NCBI RefSeq assembly: GCF_016801865.2 | Contig: NC_068938.1 | Coordinates: 210,517,734-210,581,733 of the forward strand | Direction: 5' to 3' | DNA length: 64,000 bases | Origin: Culex pipiens pallens | Taxonomy: Eukaryota > Arthropoda > Insecta > Diptera > Culicidae | Part shown: positions 12,496-23,777 of the stretch, in pieces | Layout of the letters: every line of letters starts with the position of its first letter | Numbering within the stretch: the stretch's first letter is position 1 | Position numbers and translations under genes: made by a program | The notes under the pieces: generated by a model | Databases searched by the model: none | What the model was told of the DNA's origin: nothing | The model's input: only the letters and a program-made list of their open reading frames with translations

Positions 12496-12566
12496 AATGG
12501 TGACATGCAACCTGAACAATTTATTTGACGGTGTAAAATAAATTGTTCAGATTGCATGTCACCATT
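12496..12566. repeat. Short hairpin repeat
   Basis: Arms of 28 bp at 12496-12523 and 12539-12566 are nearly perfect reverse complements around a 15-base loop (AATGGTGACATGCA...). Confidence 0.75.
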
Positions 12567-13159
12567 TTTAAAGGATAAAAAAACTAAAATTTCATCGATA
12601 ACACAAGTACATTCAACTAAATATCGTTTCATTCAAATACCTGGAAAACTGTCATTTTCTGTTTCTAATATTTTTAGATAACGAAACAGTTTAAAAAAAA
12701 AAACAGAAAATTCAGAAAAGTTCAACTGATAGATGTAATTTCATGTTTTTAAAAAACCTATGTTGTACATTTCGCTACATATGAGCTACAAATTTGGCCC
12801 GGCCTAAAAAAAAACTTTAACTAAACGGCTTTTACGTGGCGATCAGACCCGGCCATTTGAGGTTATGTTGAAAATCACCCGTTTTTGTAGTCGTCTAAAT
12901 AGCTTTGTCCAGAATTTGGTTCTGAGTGGATAAGTATAAATGAAGGTGGTCGAGGAGGTCAAATTTAGAAGTTCATTTTTCAACTAATTTAATAGCCTTT
13001 CCTCAGTGAGGAAGGCAAAAACAGCCGAAAGTCGCATTACAAAAAACTTTAGCAAGAAAGAGATGCTAACAAACCCACAGCTGCCATGTAAACAAACTTT
13101 AAATGTGTTGGTCAATTTGATAGCCGAATATGTATGTACATCGGTTCCAAATGGAAATT

Positions 13160-13430
13160 AAATTAAAAAAGTGCTTCGATATAGCTCAAAATTGAATTGG
13201 TTCTTTGGCCAAAATAATTAGACCGTTTTTTGTTAGGTTTGGCCATTAGGGTGACCTACGCGCTGTTAGAATGGTCCGAAAAATGACAATTTTCGTCGAT
13301 GTTCACAAAAACTACATTTTTTTTAAATATCATAACTTCGCGTCGTAAAACACGTTTTAGCTCTCTGGACGCAAATAGTTTGTTTTTATTTTATTTTTAT
13401 CTGATTCCTCGGGTAGCAAACACAGAAAAC
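13160..13430. repeat. Family B repeat copy, inverted relative to 1308-1929
   Basis: It carries the same ordered phrases as 1650-1905, on the other strand: gtgcttcgat, ttggccaaaataattagac, 'gtgacctacgc' and tcataacttcg. No coding capacity. Confidence 0.6.
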
Positions 13431-14040
13431 AATGATGGTAATATTCATCAGGAAATGGTGACAGATTTTGTGTCAAAAAAATTATTAATTTTACCTCTGA
13501 AAATGATGAATTTTCATCAGTTTTTGATGAATATTCATCAATACTATTACTCGAAAAAGAGGTATCTTTGACCGAGTTTTGAATTTTTTAATCAATACTG
13601 ATATTTTTCAAAAATCGAAATATTGGTCGCAAAAATTTTTCAACTTTATTTTTCGAAGTAAAATCAAATTTGCAATGAAAAAGTACTTTAGTGAAATTTT
13701 GATAAAGTGCACCGTTTTCAAGTTAAATCTAGTTTTAGGTAACTTTTTTGAAAATAGTCGCAGTTTTTCATTTTTTTTTAAATCAGTACAGTCTTTAGTA
13801 AGTTTTTTTTTCTTAATTTTTCTTACTCTTTGCAACACCTTTATTTACAAGCAATAACTGTTCCAAAATGGATTATGATGTAACACACAGCTATAAAACC
13901 GAATTTGAATTTGAATTGAATTAGTGCACATGTTTGCCTACTTTTGAAAAAAATATTTTTGAAAACCTGAGAAAATTCTCTATATTTTGCTTTTTTGAAC
14001 TTTGTTGATACGACCCTTAGTTGCTGAGATATTGCCATGC
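13431..14040. repeat. Family G fragment followed by family A copy
   Basis: Positions 13431-13565 match the left end of the 16574 element (gatggtaatattcatcagg, then GATGAATTTTCATCAG). Positions 13572-14040 match family A (aaaaagtacttt, 'tgcaccgttttcaagt'). Open frames here are AT-rich and repeat-derived. Confidence 0.55.
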
Positions 14041-14450
14041 AAGTGTTTATAAACAGGAAAATTGATGTTTTCTAAGTCTCACCCAAACAACCCACCATTT
14101 TCTAATGTCGATATCTCAACTACTAATGGTCCGATTTTCAATGTTAATATATGAAACATTCGTGAAACTTTCCGATCTTTTCGAAAAAAATATTTTCAAA
14201 ATTTTTAAACCAAGATAAACATTTCAAAAGGGCGTAATATTAAATGTTTGGCCCTTTTGAAATGTTAGTCTTGATTTCAAAAAATTGAAAATATTGTTTT
14301 CGAAAAGATCGAAAAATTTCACGAATGTTTCATATTTTAACATTGTAAATCGGACCATTAGTAGTTGAGATATCGACATTAGAAAATGGTGGGTTGTTTG
14401 GGTGAGACTTAGAAAACATTAATTTTCCTGTTTTTAAACAGTTATAAGAA
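14041..14450. repeat. Palindrome with ~190-bp arms
   Basis: Sequence 14041-14225 is mirrored by 14265-14446, around a centre with mirrored 'acatttcaaaaggg' and 'cccttttgaaatgt'. The same centre recurs, degraded, at about 28980-29030. Confidence 0.7.
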
Positions 14451-14639
14451 CACAACAACTTCCCTGGTTACTGTGTACCGTTAAGATGTAGTCTTACAAT
14501 AAATAATACGTGTGAATCAATTGTACCATCATCAGGGGTGAGAATGGGTCATACAAATTTGCGAGAACAAATGATTCAAGTGAGTAAATTTACTTAAAAT
14601 AAACCACAGAGTACTAAACGTCATGTTTTACACTGTGCG

Positions 14640-16420
14640 AAAGACTCATTTTTAAACCATTTATTCTACTTACCGCTCATCATCGCGTCGAATTTCGCAA
14701 CTTTTTGCAACGCACGCATCCGGTACAATTCACAAAAAGTTTCGGGTTTGCTCAAACTCGCCCAGAATCGTTACTTCATATTTTAAGACAAAACCCACCC
14801 CACACACCACCGCTTTTCTCTTTTCTTTTCTCGAAGCAAAAACAGCAACAACATTTTCCACCCGCCGTGTTCTTCGAGAAAAATCACTCTTTTTGTGTCT
14901 CACAGCGAACAAAATCTGCCGCTTTTGCTTCTCGTTTCAATAAATCTTGCGTTTTTTCCACTCCCCTTCCCAAAAACCATTCAAGAATATTTAAAAAAAA
15001 AATCCCCTTCCGCTCTCCGTGGAAAATGCACTCACGTTTGCTCACACTCGCTCACTCCCTCGCTCATTCCGATCTCACTCTCTCCCACTCACACACTTTG
15101 AGCACGTGAGTATTGGTGCCTGCTCACGCAGAGGTCGAAAGTTGCGCGCGTCGCCCTTTCGCGCTTTTTTCCGAGAGTGAATTTTCCGACTTTTCCTGCG
15201 CTCAATTTCTGCTGTTTAAGGAAATTTGGGCCGGACCGTTTTCGCTTCCACTCGATGATTTCACCTCGTGGCGCTGGAGGTTTAAGCTCGGTGGTGAAAT
15301 GGGGTGGTGGTGGTGGGGTTTTCTTGCTCTCGTTTGCACTGCTGGGTGGATTAGTCGTGCGTGGATTACCTAATCCGTACTAAATTCACTTGGCGAGGGT
15401 TTTTGATTTTTTCCTATTTTGCACTCAATTGGGTTTCGATGTTAAATTGAGCTTTTTCCCACACAAAATAAACACTGATTTTCACGATTTTCCAGCAAAT
15501 TCCAGAGGTGACTGCAAAAACCGTAATCCACGGGCCGGTTTTTGCAGCAAATCAGCAGCAACAGGAAAACTCCGCGAGGTGTGTGCGCGACTGGTCCAAC
15601 GGCGAGCAACTGAAAAAAAAATCCACTCATCGGCCACCGCCACGATATTTTAAGATCCGAGCCGAGCCAACAGACACTAAAATATCACTTAGCCACCCTG
15701 GGAAAAATTCTTCTTGCGGGATTTTCTTACTTTTCCTCACTGAAATTTTCACTTTTCCTGCCGATTTTCTCCAAATCCCAACCCAAAGACACTTACAAAA
15801 CTCCCGAAACGACCCCCTCCTGGAACAGCGTGTAAAACTGCGGGAAAAGCTCCAACCCGGGAAGACCGCCGAAGGAACAGAAGAAAAAAAAAACTCCAAA
15901 AGAAAAAGCTCCCGGACCGTGGACTGAGACCAGCAGCGCGACGACGACGAGGGAAAACCGTGTGCGATCGTTTCGAAGTGACTGCTTCGTCGGTTCTGCT
16001 CCCGGCAGCTAGATTTGTCAGGCCAGAAGGTCCCACCTGAGCTCGGAAAATGAGCTCTCGGAAAGAGTGCGAGAATGAGAGAGAGAGAGAGTGAGGGAAA
16101 AAACCGCTCGCGCTCAGCTACTCGCGAAGCCAAAACAGATGATTGGATTTGGTGAGCAACAGCTTGGTGTATTTGTGGGGTGCGAAAACGCGGCGTTGCA
16201 CGCCGCTTTCCCGCAAACAACAGTCCAAGTAAATGTTGAAAAACATGTGCCGGACTGCGGCAAATCGGCACCATGGTTCGGGGGGGAGACCGACTGAGAC
16301 TGAGAGTGAAAAGCGTGTGAGTTGGACACGCCGTCAGCTGTTGCATCGGTGTGGGAAATCAACGCAGGGAAGGATGGAAAATTTCAGTCGATCAAATTTG
16401 AAGTGTTTGGTCGGAGGGAT
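14640..16420. promoter_or_regulatory. GC-richer, low-repeat island resembling a promoter/5'UTR
   Basis: This 1.8-kb block contrasts with its surroundings. It is unique, richer in C and G, and full of CTCACTC and GAGAGAG runs. CpG-rich patches lie at 15135-15180 and 15930-16110. On the plus strand a donor-like GAGCAC/GTGAGTATT lies at 15101-15115. On the minus strand repeated initiator-like TCAGTC strings lie near 16290-16310. These are features of an insect first noncoding exon. I cannot tell the strand or the gene it would serve. The 239-codon minus-strand frame through it is Ser/Pro/Arg-rich and looks non-coding. Confidence 0.3.
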
Positions 16421-16573
16421 GTTTACCTTTTGCGTAAAAACAATAAAAAATACACTAATTTAAAGTAGTTCTTTAGTCACACAGTAAATCGCACGTAAAA
16501 GGATGAAACGAAACCATTTGTTCTACAACCCACAGGTAACAAATTAAACCTGTCTGATTCAGTCCTACACGAA

Positions 16574-17005
16574 AAAAATGATGGTAATATTCATCAGGAA
16601 ATGGTGACAGATTGTGTGTCAATAAAATGTGTAATCTTACATCAGAAAATGATGAATTTTCATCAGTTTCTGGTGAATATTCATCAGGTTCACATTTTTA
16701 CACATTTTGTATGTAATATTACTCAAAAAAAGAGGTAATATTCAACCTACCAAATTTTCATGTTGTGTTGAAAATTTGGTAGGTTGAATATTACCTCTTT
16801 TTCTAGTAATATTACCTAACAAATGTGTAAAAATGTGAACCTGATGAATATTCACCAGAAACTGATGAAAATTCATCAACCGAAAACAAATTTAAATGCA
16901 TTTTCTCGCGCTTTAAATCATATTTAGCATGTCTGAGATCGATCAAAAAAAATTTAATTTTAGTGGAATTCCAATGTAGGGTAGCGTAGTCATCAATGAG
17001 ACACT
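16574..17005. repeat. Family G hairpin element
   Basis: It starts with 'aaaatgatggtaatattc' and contains repeated TTCATCAG/CTGATGAA strings. It folds on a central hairpin at 16740-16800 (GAGGTAATATTCAACCTACC and its complement). Positions 16780-17005 are repeated in the same direction at about 17940-18160 and inverted at 17688-17900. Confidence 0.7.
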
Positions 17006-18848
17006 TAGAATTGCTAAATAAACATTCTGGAGTGGGTTTAACACCGTTTTGGGGGTCTTTGTATCGCTAGAATAGAATTTCGTACCAACCCGGAATTACG
17101 TCGTCGGAAAATCCGCCGGCATCCGAACCGGTACACAATTTACAAGTTAACCTATGTGGCATCGGAAAGGGCATACAATTTCCAATCTTTTGATACCCAT
17201 ACATCTAGGTTCTCTATAAAACCCACGTTTTTAAATACCTGAGCAAAAAGTAAGTTTGATCAACGAGAGCAAAAATTACGAAAGTCCATACATTTTTGGC
17301 CGATTGCTCAAACGAAACCATAACAATGTTTTAAGTTTAGATACTTTTTAGTATAACTTTTGTTAATTAAAGATTCAAGTTTGCAAAATTGCTTTAAAAT
17401 GTTCAAGCCAAGTCATTTGCAATGATACAACACAAAAACATGATGCTTAGCTCGAAAAGTTTTGATTTTTATAGAGTGTCTCATTGTTCCCCACCTGTCT
17501 CATTGTTCTTGCCAAGTGCGTCTACAATGAGACAGTTGAATAACTCTGGCCTAGACATCAGATCGATCTCATATTTTGGCCAATGCTAGGACACTTCAAT
17601 AGAAATAAAATGTAACAAAAAGCTTATTAAAAAATGCAGATAAAAAAAATACAAAAATCATTGAAAGTTGAAAACCAAAAGTGTCTCATTGATGACGACG
17701 CTACCCTACATTGGAATTCCACTAAAATTAAAATTTTTTTGATCGATCTCAGACATGCTAAATATGATTTAAAGCGCGAGAAAATGCATTTAAATTTGTT
17801 TTCGGTTGATGAATTTTCATCAGTTTCTGGTGAATATTCATCAGGTTCACATTTTTACACATTTGTTAGGTAATATTACTCGAAAAAGAGGTAATATTCA
17901 ACCTACCAAATGTTCAACACAACATGAAAATTTGGTAGGTTGAATATTACCTCTTTTTTTGAGTAATATTACATACAAAATGTGTAAATATGTGAACCTG
18001 ATGAATATTCACCAGAAACTGATGAAAATTCATCAACCGAAAACAAATTTAAATGCATTTTCTCGCGCTTTAAATCATATTTAGCATGTCTGAGATCGAT
18101 CAAAAAAATTTTAATTTTAGTGGAATTCCAATGTAGGGTAGCGTAGTCATCAATGAGACACTTTTGGTTTTCAACTTTCAATGATTTTTGTATTTTTTTC
18201 ATCTGCATTTTTTAATAAGCTTTTTGTTACATTTTATTTCTATTGAAGTGTCCTAGCATTGGCCAAAATATGAGATCGATCTGATGTCTAGGCCAGAGTT
18301 ATTCAACTGTCTCATTGTAGACGCACTTGGCAAGAACAATGAGACAGGTGGGGAACAATGAGACACTCTATAAAAATCAAAACTTTTCGAGCTAAGCATC
18401 ATGTTTTTGTGTTGTATCATTGCAAATGACTTGGCTTGAACATTTTAAAGCAATTTTGCAAACTTGAATCTTTAATTAACAAAAGTTATACTAAAAAGTA
18501 TCTAAACTTAAAACATTGTTATGGTTTCGTTTGAGCAATCGGCCAAAAATGTATGGACTTTCGTAATTTTTGCTCTCGTTGATCAAACTTACTTTTTGCT
18601 CAGGTATTTAAAAACGTGGGTTTTATAGAGAACCTAGATGTATGGGTATCAAAAGATCGGAAATTGTATGCCCTTTCCGATGCCACATAGGTTAACTTGT
18701 AAATTGTGTACCGGTTCGGATGCCGGCGGATTTTCCGACGACGTAATTCCGGGTTGGTACGAAATTCTAACGAAAAATCTATTCTAGCGATACAAAGACC
18801 CCCAAAACGGTGTTGAACCCACTCCAGAATGTTTATTTAGCAATTCTA
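17006..18848. repeat. 1.84-kb near-perfect palindrome
   Basis: The left arm (17006 to about 17915) and right arm (about 17930 to 18848) are reverse complements with few mismatches, beginning TAGAATTGCTAAATAAAC and ending with its complement. The spacer at the centre is only about 15 bases. Each arm contains family-G sequence plus about 680 bp of other sequence (aatgagacag and 'tgtctcattg' strings). The mirrored 79-codon frames at 17634 and 17969 are one sequence read from both arms and are not a gene. Confidence 0.85.
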
Positions 18849-19789
18849 TGGTAATATATTGACATTTAGTTAAATTGAAAGTTTGCAAAATTAAGTTTAG
18901 ATAAGTTTTATATAGAATTTCCAGAGTTATATAAACTTTTATACTAAGTAACTAGTAAACTTTATATTCAATCCAAATTATTTTTTTAATCAGTCAAGGA
19001 TGCCTATTTGGAGTTGGGAGACTGGATATATGGTGATTTGTCAACAAATAACTTTATTTATGTTAATTTTTCGATAGGTGTACAAACTTTTTTTGCACCT
19101 TTTTTATTTTTGTAATAGCATTTGTTATATAACTTTTTATAGAAAACATCTTTTCATGAGCTTTTTGTAGCAAAATGTTCGGCATGAGTTTCTGAACAAA
19201 ACGTAGTACTAGGTTTATGTCAACATTAAATTGTTTACATGTTTCATTACAAAATGTGCATAGTGCCCAAGGGGTGTAAATACTTTTTTTACATAATGTA
19301 TAGCCTTTAAAAGGAAAAGGAAATAGGGAAAATAAGGTTTTCTCAACATAACTAAAATAGCGTAAGATTTTAAGGGACGATAACTCAGCAATTATGCGAC
19401 CATTTTTCGAGAAAAAAAAGGTTGGAATAAAAATATTTAATTCAAAATTTAATAATTTTTTCGAAACTTATTTCATGTGAACAATTACGCTACGCCTGTT
19501 TGAAATTTTATTTTCGGTTATTAGATACGATTAGAGGCTGAAGATTTTCTAGATTTTCGAATTCTCGGAAATTGAGAGTTGAATTCCGCTATTTGCTGGG
19601 ATTACCGGGGATTCGGGAATTTTAGGTTTTATGCAACATTATTGATATGTTGCCAATAATTGGAAAGAAATTTTCAACATTTATTACAATAAAATGACCT
19701 CAAGTACATTTAGTCGTCAATTATGTCATTCAATCAATTGTGGTATTCTTCATACTGGCTTCAAAAACTTTTTGCAAATTTCATTTCCA
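18849..19789. other. AT-rich spacer without recognised features
   Basis: No gene, tRNA or clear terminal repeats are visible. Sequence from about 19480 may be an eroded repeat. Confidence 0.4.
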
Positions 19790-20770
19790 AAGCCTGCAAA
19801 GTTAATTGAGCAATTCTCTGAGATTTCGGTCATTCGATTTTTTTTTGTATTTTTAATCCGGCTGAAACTTTTTTGGTGCCTTCGGTATGCCCAAAGAAGC
19901 CATTTTGCATCATTAGTTTGTCCATATAACTTTCCATACAAATTTGGCAGCTGTCCATACAAAAATGATGTATGAAAATTCAAAAATCTGTATCTTTTGA
20001 AGGAATTTTTTGATCAATTTGGTGTCTTCGGCAAAATTGTAGGTATGGATATGGACTACACTGAAAAAAATGATACATGGTAAAAAAATTGGTGATTTTT
20101 AATTTCACTTTTTGTCACTAAATCTTGATTTGTAAAAAAAAAATTATTATTTTTTTTCGGATATGGACTTGATGCCAACTTTTCAGAAATTTTCAGAATG
20201 GGCAAAAAATCTTTGACCGAGTTATGATTTTTTGAATCAATACAGAATTTTTCAAAAAATCAAAATATTGTTCGCAAAATTTTTCCAAGTTTATTTTTCG
20301 ATGTAAAATCGAATTTGCAATCAAAAAGTACTTTCGTGAAATTTTGATAAAGTGCACCGTTTTCAAGTTATAGCCATTTTGGGTAACTTTTTACAAATGG
20401 TCGCAGTTATGCATTTTTTTAAATTAATGCCCATGTTTGCCCACCTTTGAAAAAAAATATTTTTGAAAAGCTGAGAAAATTCTCTATATTTTGCTTTTTT
20501 GAACTTTGTTGATACAACCCTTTATTGCTGAGATATTGCCATGCAATGGTTTAAAAACAGGAAAATTTATGTTTTCCAAGTCTCAACCAAACAATCCACC
20601 ATTTTCTAATAATGGAAAATTATATGGACAAACTAATGATGCAAAATGGCTTCTTTGGGCATACCGAAGGCACCAAAAAAGTTTCAGCCGGATTAAAAAA
20701 TACAAAAATTAAAATTGAAGAAAAAAGACCGATTCCGTAGAGAACTGTTCAATTCTTAAAGCCTGTTAGA
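19790..20770. mobile_element. Family A element with ~145-bp inverted ends
   Basis: Positions about 19792-19940 are mirrored at about 20611-20767 (phrases 'tggtgccttcggtatgccc' and its complement; 'tttgtccatata'). This is the most complete copy of family A in the window and shows that the family is an inverted-repeat element. It has no coding capacity. Confidence 0.65.
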
Positions 20771-20859
20771 ACAGAGGATGGGACTCTTTATTCTCATAAT
20801 TCAAACTAAATAATTTTTACGTATTTTTAATGAATCTGTCGTGTCTGTAAAATTATTAT

Positions 20860-22150
20860 TTCACTGAGCTGTCAGTTGTTTTATCAAAACTACTACGCTA
20901 CGGTAAAACATTTCTCAAAAACTCAAATTCTTAACGACATCTCTACGAGCACATTGGCCATCTTCGAATCACTTTCGAACCTCCACCTCCAATTTTCCGC
21001 GTATTCGAACAATAACATCCACCCGTGCTCTCACTCACACATTGCGGCCCCGTTTCTCGGGAAAACTCGATTTGTTTTCAAAAATTCCTCCGCAGTGTTG
21101 GTGGACCTTCTTTCGATGTGTGTCGGTGAGTTTTTTGCCGCTCCTGCAACGAGCCACGCATGCGGAGATTGACGTTCACTCTCGTGAGAAAATAATTTTA
21201 CCAAACTCTCTGAGATTTTCACTCGACAGCGGAAAACTGTTGCGGTATGTGAGAAACTAAAAGTGGTGGAAGTTTTATGAGGATTAGTTTTCTTTTGATT
21301 GGGGAAAAGTTTCATTTGACGATTCGTTCTTTACTTTTTCTAGGTCAATGCCATCTGGTAGACATGATTCATTGTGAAATTTTTAAAGTAAAATTATTTT
21401 TCGAGAGCAAATTTTCATTAAAGATTGAACCACTCTTCCGCATGCAAGAGCAACATTGAATTTTCTTCTTTTTATTCACAAAAAAAAACGGCAAATCATT
21501 TTGGCACGCTACTCGCAACAAGTGTTTAGCCGGGATCGTGTTTTGGCACGATTCTCATGTTTTGCAGCTAATCACAACAAGCTTCATTGGGTGGCTCTCT
21601 TCTGAAAGCCAGTCAAAATGTTTTTCCTCTTCGCTTTTCATCGAATATTTCGCGTTTGTGTCGGTGGTTGTGACATTATGGCGCGGTTTTTCCGCCTCGG
21701 TCATTGGACCACGTTTTCTCAGATTATACTCCTCTCGTCCAATCTTCTGAAATGCTTTGAAAAGTGAAAATTTGACACCTTTTTCTGTCTCTTGTTCGGC
21801 TTGCAGCCGAACACAAACCTAAGGCGGATTTCAGCAAATTTTGAAATTCCGATAATTTTCAACGGCTCAAAAATAGCTTCACCATTTCGAGTTTGCACTG
21901 CGGAAGCCGGTGGCAACGTGAAAGATGATTTTTTTGTATCTCAATGTCGCCGGCATCACCGGTGCAGGCTATTTTAAGCTGATTAATTTAGACGTTTTCA
22001 TGCAGCGCAGTGTGTGACCGTGATGGTTGAGGTGTTCGGTATATTTATTCCGATCGTTGATCAGCCTTTTTGTGGTGCATTTCCGTTCGGCTGAATGACG
22101 GAATGGTGTTGAGATTGGTATTTGGGTAGAATTTTACGATATGCAATTAA
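20860..22150. promoter_or_regulatory. Low-repeat, GC-richer island, possibly promoter/5' exon
   Basis: This is unique sequence between repeats. An initiator-like TCAGTT lies at about 20872, a donor-like GTGAGTTTTTT at about 21126, and C/T-rich phrases resemble the 14640-16420 island. No long open frame with sensible codon use was found. Strand and gene are unknown. Confidence 0.25.
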
Positions 22151-22210
22151 AAATCGCAGTGTTTTGACACTTAGTTGGCGACAGTCAACTCGTTGGTTCA
22201 TTGTTTAAAA

Positions 22211-22292
22211 CAGCGATTCTCAACGGGGGTACTGGACCTACTTGATTAACACGGCAGGGGGTACCAGCCTAGAATAAGGTTGAGAATCGCTG
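22211..22292. mobile_element. 82-bp hAT MITE
   Basis: The ends CAGCGATTCTCAAC and GTTGAGAATCGCTG are perfect complements and are flanked by the 8-bp duplication GTTTAAAA at 22203-22210 and 22293-22300. The element is only 82 bp, among the smallest that could still carry both ends. Confidence 0.85.
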
Positions 22293-22300
22293 GTTTAAAA

Positions 22301-23107
22301 GAAACCCAGAATGGGGGTAGAATTCTCATAATTTTAGTTTGTTTTACATCTATCGTTTTATTCAATTACCTTTTTCAAGACAGTGAAAAAAAAACAATAA
22401 GACATTGAAATTATTAAATTGGGATTGGACATATTTTGCCGAAAGTCGTAAACCAGTCCAAAGTAGTTGTTTGGAAATGTTCTAGGAAATTGTCGAATTT
22501 TGTTTTTAAGTTTCTGTTTATTATTGGGTCTTTCTAGCATATTTTGTCTTTCTACAACACTGTGTTCTCTGCTTAAGAGCTAGTCTACGAACAGGGCACA
22601 CCCCTTTGTATAAGACGTCGTTTGGACCTCACCTGTCTGATATTTGCAGGAGTGGTTTGGACATATATAACTAGCATCTGGGTCAACATGAAGTTTCAAT
22701 TAAATTTCAATCAAGATTCAATTAAAATTCTAATTCAAAATTAAATTTTGAAAGTTGTGCTATTTTTTCACTAAAGTGCCAATTACTTCCTTTAGATTTA
22801 ACCAAGTGAGATGATTCACTCTTCATTTTGTTGCAATTAAGAAGCCCTTTCAGATGCATTTTGAATTTTAAAATTTTATTGCATTTTGCAAGCAATTTTG
22901 CCTTAGTTACAGCCCATTTAAGATTTTGACATTTTGAACCTTTAATCTGTGTGTCCCGATTCGCCCCATCTAGAGTGCTCATATTTGACTGAAATTTCAG
23001 GCAGATATATACCCATATGGGGATGCTCTACTCGTGGACTCACTCTAAACAAAATTGTGTAAAAAAATTTCACTGTTCACTGTTGAGTTGTTGTTTCTGT
23101 TCCAAAT
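22301..23107. other. AT-rich spacer
   Basis: No gene or bounded repeat was recognised. Confidence 0.4.
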
Positions 23108-23777
23108 GGGTAATTCTCTACCAACTCACTCAAAATCGGGAAAAGTTTGCTTGTCCTAAGGGGTAACTTTTGTCCCTGATCACGAATCCGAGGTCCGTTT
23201 TTTGATATCTCGTGACGGAGGGGCGGTACGACCCCTTCCATTTTTGAACATGTGAAAAAAGAGGTGTTTTTCAATAATTTGCAGCCTGAAACGGTGATGA
23301 GATAGAAATTTGGTGTCAAAGGGACTTTTATGTAAAATTGAACGCCCGATTTGATGGCGTACGCAAAATTCCGAATAAACGTATTTTTCATAGAAAAAAA
23401 CACCAAATAAGTTTAAAAAATTCTCCCATTTTCCGTTACTCGACTGTAAAATTTTTTGGAACATGTCATTTTATGGGAAAATTAATGTACTTTTCGAATC
23501 TACATTGACCCAGAAGGGTCATTTTTACATTAGAACAAAATTTTTCATTTTAAAATTTAGTGTTTTTTCTAACTTTGCAGGGTTATTTTTTAGAGTGTAA
23601 CAATGTTCTACAAAGTTGAGCAAAATGGAAGGGGTCGTGCCACCCCTCCGTCACGAGATATCAAAAAACGGACCTCGGATTCGTGATCAGGGACAAAAGT
23701 TACCCCTTAGGACAAAGTTTCATGCAAATCGAAGAGGGATCGGGGCAACTGCTGTGTGAGTTGGCGGAGAATTACCC
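23108..23777. mobile_element. Family F inverted-repeat element, copy 2
   Basis: It shares ends (GGGTAATTCTC... / ...GAGAATTACCC) and much of its interior with 6617-7780 but lacks the central palindrome, so it is an internally deleted copy. Confidence 0.75.

Larger units (their letters stand above)
11384..12805. mobile_element. hAT-type element, right end unclear
   Basis: The left end reads CAGGGGTGACCAAAG followed by TATGGCCCGCGGGC, a classic hAT terminus. The probable right end is near the TTTGGCCCGGCC block at 12794-12805, but no matching target duplication was found, so the boundary is approximate. Inside are a Harbinger-type MITE core in reverse orientation (about 11600-12000), a tRNA-like body and a perfect hairpin. 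Confidence 0.5.

Noticed and set aside
12496..12566. A microRNA precursor
   Set aside because: The near-perfect long stem and MITE-rich setting fit a foldback repeat better than a pre-miRNA. Small-RNA reads would be needed to reopen this.
15627..16346. A 239-codon minus-strand frame, the longest in the window
   Set aside because: It is Ser/Pro/Arg-rich and has no domain, no splice partners and competing frames on both strands. It arises from the GC-rich island composition.
17634..18208. Two nearly identical 79-residue peptides on opposite strands
   Set aside because: They are the two arms of the palindrome read outward. There is no codon bias or context for a gene.
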